DNA from: Candidatus Bathyarchaeota archaeon | GTDB lineage: Archaea; Thermoproteota; Bathyarchaeia; TCS64 | Length of the DNA: 50,834 nucleotides | Reading direction: 5' to 3' | Assembly: GCA_026394265.1 (NCBI GenBank) | Contig: JAPKYO010000025.1 | Coordinates: 1 to 50,834 of the forward strand | Part shown: positions 47,633-50,834 of the stretch, piece by piece | Layout of the letters: every line of letters begins with the position of its first letter | How positions within the stretch are numbered: position 1 is the first letter of the stretch | The notes under the pieces: model-generated | What the model saw: only the letters and a program-made list of their open reading frames with translations | What the model was told of the DNA's origin: nothing | Databases searched by the model: none | Position numbers and translations under genes: made by a program

Positions 47633-48748
47633 CTATTTTCTAAACTCTGGGATAGGTGGGACGCATCGCCTGAGCCTGGAGAAGGCGCGCGTCTTCTCCT
47701 CGTCCCTGACCTTCGAGGATGATATCCCCGTTTTTAGCACCTCGACGGCCTCGTCCATGGCCCTCCTGTCGACGGGAAAGGGCACACTGTCCTTGCCCCC
47801 GAAGGCGAAGTTGAACCTCACGGGGTCCTCCCAGCTCGCCCGCTCACCGTAGATGAGCTCCGCTATTAGGCTCAGCCCCCGGACCGTGGAGGGGCCGACG
47901 CCCTTGAAGGCGACGAGCTCCTCGTAGCCGCGGGGCTGGAACTCGTAGACCTCTCGGAGGGTGTCCCAGTTCACGTTTCGGGGCATGACGAGCTGCTCCT
48001 GCTCGGGGGCGCCTGTCCACGAGTCGAGGCGCCTCTGCTTCGCGGGGACGGGGGCGAGCAGGCTCCTCCGCAGCCTCTCCGGCTTCTCCCTTACGAGGTC
48101 GACGCATGCCTTCCTGTTCTCGCCGCTTTCCCGGTTCGTCATGTCTAGGACGTGTGGGAGGCGCGTGTCGCAGAGGATGGCTCCCTGGGGCTCCTCAATG
48201 AATCCCCTGTGCTCCAGCGGCCAGTGGTAGCGGCGGGCGTCCGCCCTCTTCTGGTTTATGCCCTGCTGGATCACTATCCAACCCCCCCTCTCGTCGAAGA
48301 AGAAGCAGTGGTGGTATAGCTGGTACCCGTCCTGAACGAGGCTGTTGTCGACTTTGGCCGCCATGCGGCTGCTGTAGACGAGTTCCTCGATCCTGTTTTC
48401 TCCGAGGTTGAAGGCTTCCCCCTTCTCCCTGATCTCTGTGGGGGTCTTCAGTGAGGTCTTCCCCTTCCCGCCGCAGATGGCGAGGCCGGTCTCCTCGGGG
48501 TCTATGGCCTCCTTCAGCGCCCCGCATGTGACCGTCGTCGTCCCGCTGCTGTGCCAGTCGTAGCCGAGGACGCAGCTGAGGCTCTGAAAGAACCATGGGT
48601 CGCTCAGCCGAGTCATGAGGCCGTCGCGCCCGTACTCGTCGATGACTATGCCGGTGATGCAGCGTGCCAGCTCGACCATCCTCCCAAAGAGCCACCGGGG
48701 GGCCTTCCCGGGGTGGAGGGGTAGCAAAGCCGTGGCTGAGGCACACAT
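47633..48748 (-). CDS. DUF763 family protein
   Basis: A 371-residue protein of the DUF763 family, seen by LLPLHPGKAPRWLFGRMVELAR at the N-terminus, WFFQSLSCVLGYDWHSSGTTT, GGKGKTSLKTP and GYQLYHHCFFFDERGGWIVIQQG. The C-terminal part includes a helix-hairpin-helix-like LVAFKGVGPSTVRGLSLIAE, which suggests DNA binding. The family occurs in archaea and thermophilic bacteria and has no assigned function; involvement with nucleic acids is plausible from the HhH. It reads towards the eS30 gene. Confidence 0.85.
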   Translation of the reverse strand: MCASATALLPLHPGKAPRWLFGRMVELARCITGIVIDEYGRDGLMTRLSDPWFFQSLSCVLGYDWHSSGTTTVTCGALKEAIDPEETGLAICGGKGKTSLKTPTEIREKGEAFNLGENRIEELVYSSRMAAKVDNSLVQDGYQLYHHCFFFDERGGWIVIQQGINQKRADARRYHWPLEHRGFIEEPQGAILCDTRLPHVLDMTNRESGENRKACVDLVREKPERLRRSLLAPVPAKQRRLDSWTGAPEQEQLVMPRNVNWDTLREVYEFQPRGYEELVAFKGVGPSTVRGLSLIAELIYGERASWEDPVRFNFAFGGKDSVPFPVDRRAMDEAVEVLKTGISSSKVRDEEKTRAFSRLRRCVPPIPEFRK

Positions 48749-48823
48749 CGCTTGCGGTTGGGCGGTTCGGGGATAAAGCCATGAGCTACCCGCCGAGGGT
48801 GGGGAGGAGGCCGAAAGTGGGAG

Positions 48824-49453
48824 CTAAAGCCCCCCCGATACCTCCTCAACCACGATCTCGAGGCCCCTAGCGATGAGGTCGAGGGACATGTGTGACTCCT
48901 TCGTCGCCGCGACCTGCTCGGGGAGCTTTGGGACGTGTATGAAGCCCGCGGGGATGCCCAGCCTCTCCCTCGCGGCGTAGTCCATGAGGTGGTAGAATAT
49001 CTGGTTGCACCCGAATGCTCCGGCGGAGTTGGATATCTCGGAGGGGACGCCCCCGGCGCGCACCTTCTCAAGCAGCTTCCTGATAGGTAGGCCGGTGAAG
49101 TAGGCGGCTGACCCGCCATCGACGAGTGCCGCGTCACGTGGCTTCGTGCCGCAGTTGTAGGCGACCCTCGTGGCGTCGGCGACGTTTATAGCGACCCGCT
49201 CCAGGTTGAGCCATGAGCCGCCGCCCTGCCCGGTGGAGATGACCGCGGCGGGTCTATGCTTCTTGATGTGTCCCTCGATGGTTCCCCTTATCTCGGTGAA
49301 TCTGAGCGGCACCTCCTCCACCTTCACCGTGTAGCCGTTGAACCTACTACCGTCGAGCCTCCTGCAGGCGAGTATGGATGGGTTGACCTTCTCGCCGCCG
49401 AATGGCTCGAACCCCGTGAGCAGAATTACCTTGCCCGGCAACGTGTATCGCAT
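48824..49453 (-). CDS. pcp: Pyroglutamyl-peptidase I (Pcp)
   Basis: A 209-residue cysteine peptidase that removes N-terminal pyroglutamate from peptides. ILLTGFEPFGGEKVNPS at the N-terminus, ISTGQGGG, and the catalytic-cysteine region NSAGAFGCNQIFYHLMDYA are family motifs; the histidine lies near the C-terminus (FIHVP region). It is cytosolic. The start ATG 49453 has divergent upstream sequence toward CoaD. Confidence 0.92.
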   Translation of the reverse strand: MRYTLPGKVILLTGFEPFGGEKVNPSILACRRLDGSRFNGYTVKVEEVPLRFTEIRGTIEGHIKKHRPAAVISTGQGGGSWLNLERVAINVADATRVAYNCGTKPRDAALVDGGSAAYFTGLPIRKLLEKVRAGGVPSEISNSAGAFGCNQIFYHLMDYAARERLGIPAGFIHVPKLPEQVAATKESHMSLDLIARGLEIVVEEVSGGL

Positions 49454-49480
49454 GAATCTTGGGCGTCGACTATTTGGGGC

Positions 49481-49957
49481 TTAGCCGATGAGGCGACCAT
49501 ACCTGTCGACTTCCTGGCGGCGCACACGTGTGCTGCTTATCGGCTTGCCGTCGTCGGCGAGGACCATCTTCATGACGAAGATGAGGAGCGGCCTCTTGCC
49601 GTTCTTGACCCTTATCTGGTTGATCGCCTCGGCACCCTTCTCCGTCTCCTCGCTGACGAGTATGCCCTCTATACCCCCGTCGTCTATGGACGGGCCGTAG
49701 GGGTCGTCGAGTGGGAAGAACACGGCCCTCGGGAGTAGCCCCTTCTTGTGGAGATACTTCTTCACCTCGCCGAGGCGGACCTCGTAGGGGTCGATCTCAT
49801 GCGGCTTCTTCATAGACGAGGCGAAGCCGTCGGTGGTGATGCCTATGATGACCTTCTCGGCGACGTTGAATGCCTCTTCCAGCAGGAACCAGTGCCCCTT
49901 GTGCATAACGTCGAATGTGCCCGCGACGGTTACCGTCTTGAGCCGCTGTTCCGACAT
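49481..49957 (-). CDS. coaD: Phosphopantetheine adenylyltransferase, archaeal type
   Basis: 158 residues, nucleotidyltransferase fold: AGTFDVMHKGHWFLLEEAF with the HxGH motif and the C-terminal ISSTRVRRQEV (STxxR-like). This is the archaeal/eukaryotic-type PPAT, distinct from bacterial CoaD, that makes dephospho-CoA from 4'-phosphopantetheine and ATP. The gene stands 27 bp downstream of the next gene's end on the same strand side and upstream of pcp. Confidence 0.93.
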   Translation of the reverse strand: MSEQRLKTVTVAGTFDVMHKGHWFLLEEAFNVAEKVIIGITTDGFASSMKKPHEIDPYEVRLGEVKKYLHKKGLLPRAVFFPLDDPYGPSIDDGGIEGILVSEETEKGAEAINQIRVKNGKRPLLIFVMKMVLADDGKPISSTRVRRQEVDRYGRLIG

Positions 49958-50021
49958 GACAGGGTCCTCTGGAACTCTCTTAACCGAAACGTCTAAGAAA
50001 TTAAAGCTGTTGGATGTGGAG

Positions 50022-50834
50022 CTAGGCGATGCCCTTCATCGCGAGGAACCACTTGATCAGGGGCAACCCAATAACGATTAATATAATGAAACGGATCGTG
50101 TCCGCTATCAGCCCTACCTTGATCATATCCCTCATCTTCACGTAGCCCGAGCTGTAGGCGATTGCCATAGCGGGCGTCGTGCTCGGGAGGGTGCTGGGGA
50201 TCGTCGTCGCGATGGCTGTTCCTATTATGGGTGCTATGGGGTTGATCCCCGCCGCGACTGAGAGCGACATGGCCAGTGGGCACGCAACGGAGGCCGCGCC
50301 CGTGTTGGACGCCGGATAGCTCAACAGGAAGCCAATGAGCGCGCAGGCGCCGAAGATGACGAACTCGTTCGGCGCGGGGCCCATGAAGCCCTTGAAGATT
50401 ATGCCGACCCAGTTGCTGAAGCCGCTCTTCATCAACCCGAGGCCGAGCGTGATGCCACCACCTACGAGGAAGACTATGTCCCAGTTGACAGATTCGTTCA
50501 GAAACTCGTCCCACTTGAGGAGGGGTCTGTCCCCAGCTCTTAGCAGTGGGAAGAGGAACATGGCGAGCACGGCGGGAGCCGCCTCTGGCAGCACCTTCGC
50601 CAGTAGCGCGCTGAGTGGCTGGAGGCCAGCGTTGTCAACGGCGAAGTTCGCCACCATGCCTGGGATGATCCAGAGCATAAGGGTGAAGAGAAGCATGCCG
50701 ATGGTCATCTTCTCGCCTCTCGTGATGGGTCCGAGATCGTTTAGCTCCTTCTTTAGCGTCGAGGCGTCGAATGGGAGTTCCTTCACCTCAGGCTTGATGA
50801 CCTTGTAGACTATGAACCAGGTGAGGAAGAGACC
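50022..50834 (-). CDS. DASS/SLC13-family anion transporter (N-terminal part outside window)
   Basis: The C-terminal about 270 residues of a polytopic membrane protein. The frame is open to the window edge (GLFLTWFIVYKVIKPEV precedes the GTG at 50786), so the start lies beyond. WDIVFLVGGGITLGLGLMKSG, SNTGAASVACPLAMSLSVAAGINP and STLPSTTPAMAIAYSSGYV are the conserved SNT/T substrate and sodium motifs of divalent anion:Na+ symporters. Dicarboxylates, sulfate or phosphate are possible substrates. Confidence 0.88.
   Translation of the reverse strand, partial: GLFLTWFIVYKVIKPEVKELPFDASTLKKELNDLGPITRGEKMTIGMLLFTLMLWIIPGMVANFAVDNAGLQPLSALLAKVLPEAAPAVLAMFLFPLLRAGDRPLLKWDEFLNESVNWDIVFLVGGGITLGLGLMKSGFSNWVGIIFKGFMGPAPNEFVIFGACALIGFLLSYPASNTGAASVACPLAMSLSVAAGINPIAPIIGTAIATTIPSTLPSTTPAMAIAYSSGYVKMRDMIKVGLIADTIRFIILIVIGLPLIKWFLAMKGIA

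Overview
The window reads as the chromosome of an archaeon. The evidence is an archaeal phosphopantetheine adenylyltransferase, ribosomal protein eS30, a DUF371 protein, an F420-type LLM oxidoreductase, a two-piece lipoate ligase, HdrB/HdrC-type proteins, and AT-rich boxes about 25 bp upstream of many starts (TATA boxes, often with leaderless starts). The host DNA is GC-rich. A TACK-lineage archaeon (for example Bathyarchaeia-like) is my guess, not something the sequence proves.

Layout. 1-1250: the end of a galactokinase gene, tRNA-Ala(UGC) and a decayed partial tRNA copy. 1257-6340: a GRAM-like/zinc-ribbon protein and a four-gene ABC uptake operon ending in a beta-propeller protein. 6404-11174: a tightly coupled three-gene operon whose first product is a membrane protein with a C-terminal domain resembling the ExoY/edema-factor nucleotidyl cyclase toxins. 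11231-14992: DhaL/DhaK, an MFS exporter and a small protein. 15077-20917: an hdrC-hdrB-fdhA operon, a FMN-binding protein, an RDD protein, a 39-residue desulforedoxin and a FocA-type channel, which together suggest formate metabolism. 21049-27738: a secreted transglutaminase-like protein, isoaspartyl peptidase, PspC protein, tRNA-Ala(GGC), a serpin and an HpcH/HpaI aldolase. 27751-33059: DUF371 protein, split transketolase and several oxidoreductases.

33.1-43.45 kb is sharply AT-rich and is an integrated element (plasmid or virus-like). It carries a tyrosine recombinase, a divergent MCM-like AAA+ ATPase beside an iteron-like repeat cluster, a ribbon-helix-helix regulator with a palindromic operator candidate, a HEPN-domain gene coupled to a partner gene (candidate defence or toxin module), several small zinc-ribbon proteins, membrane proteins and a secreted lectin-like protein. 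No tRNA or clear att repeat was found at its ends.

43.67-50.83 kb returns to GC-rich host sequence: transaldolase-family protein, a second transglutaminase-like exoprotein, nitroreductase, bipartite lipoate ligase, eS30 (apparently with an AUA start), DUF763 protein, pyroglutamyl peptidase, CoaD and the C-terminal part of a DASS anion transporter. The transketolase halves, transaldolase, DhaKL and aldolase fit non-oxidative pentose phosphate and triose/sugar metabolism.
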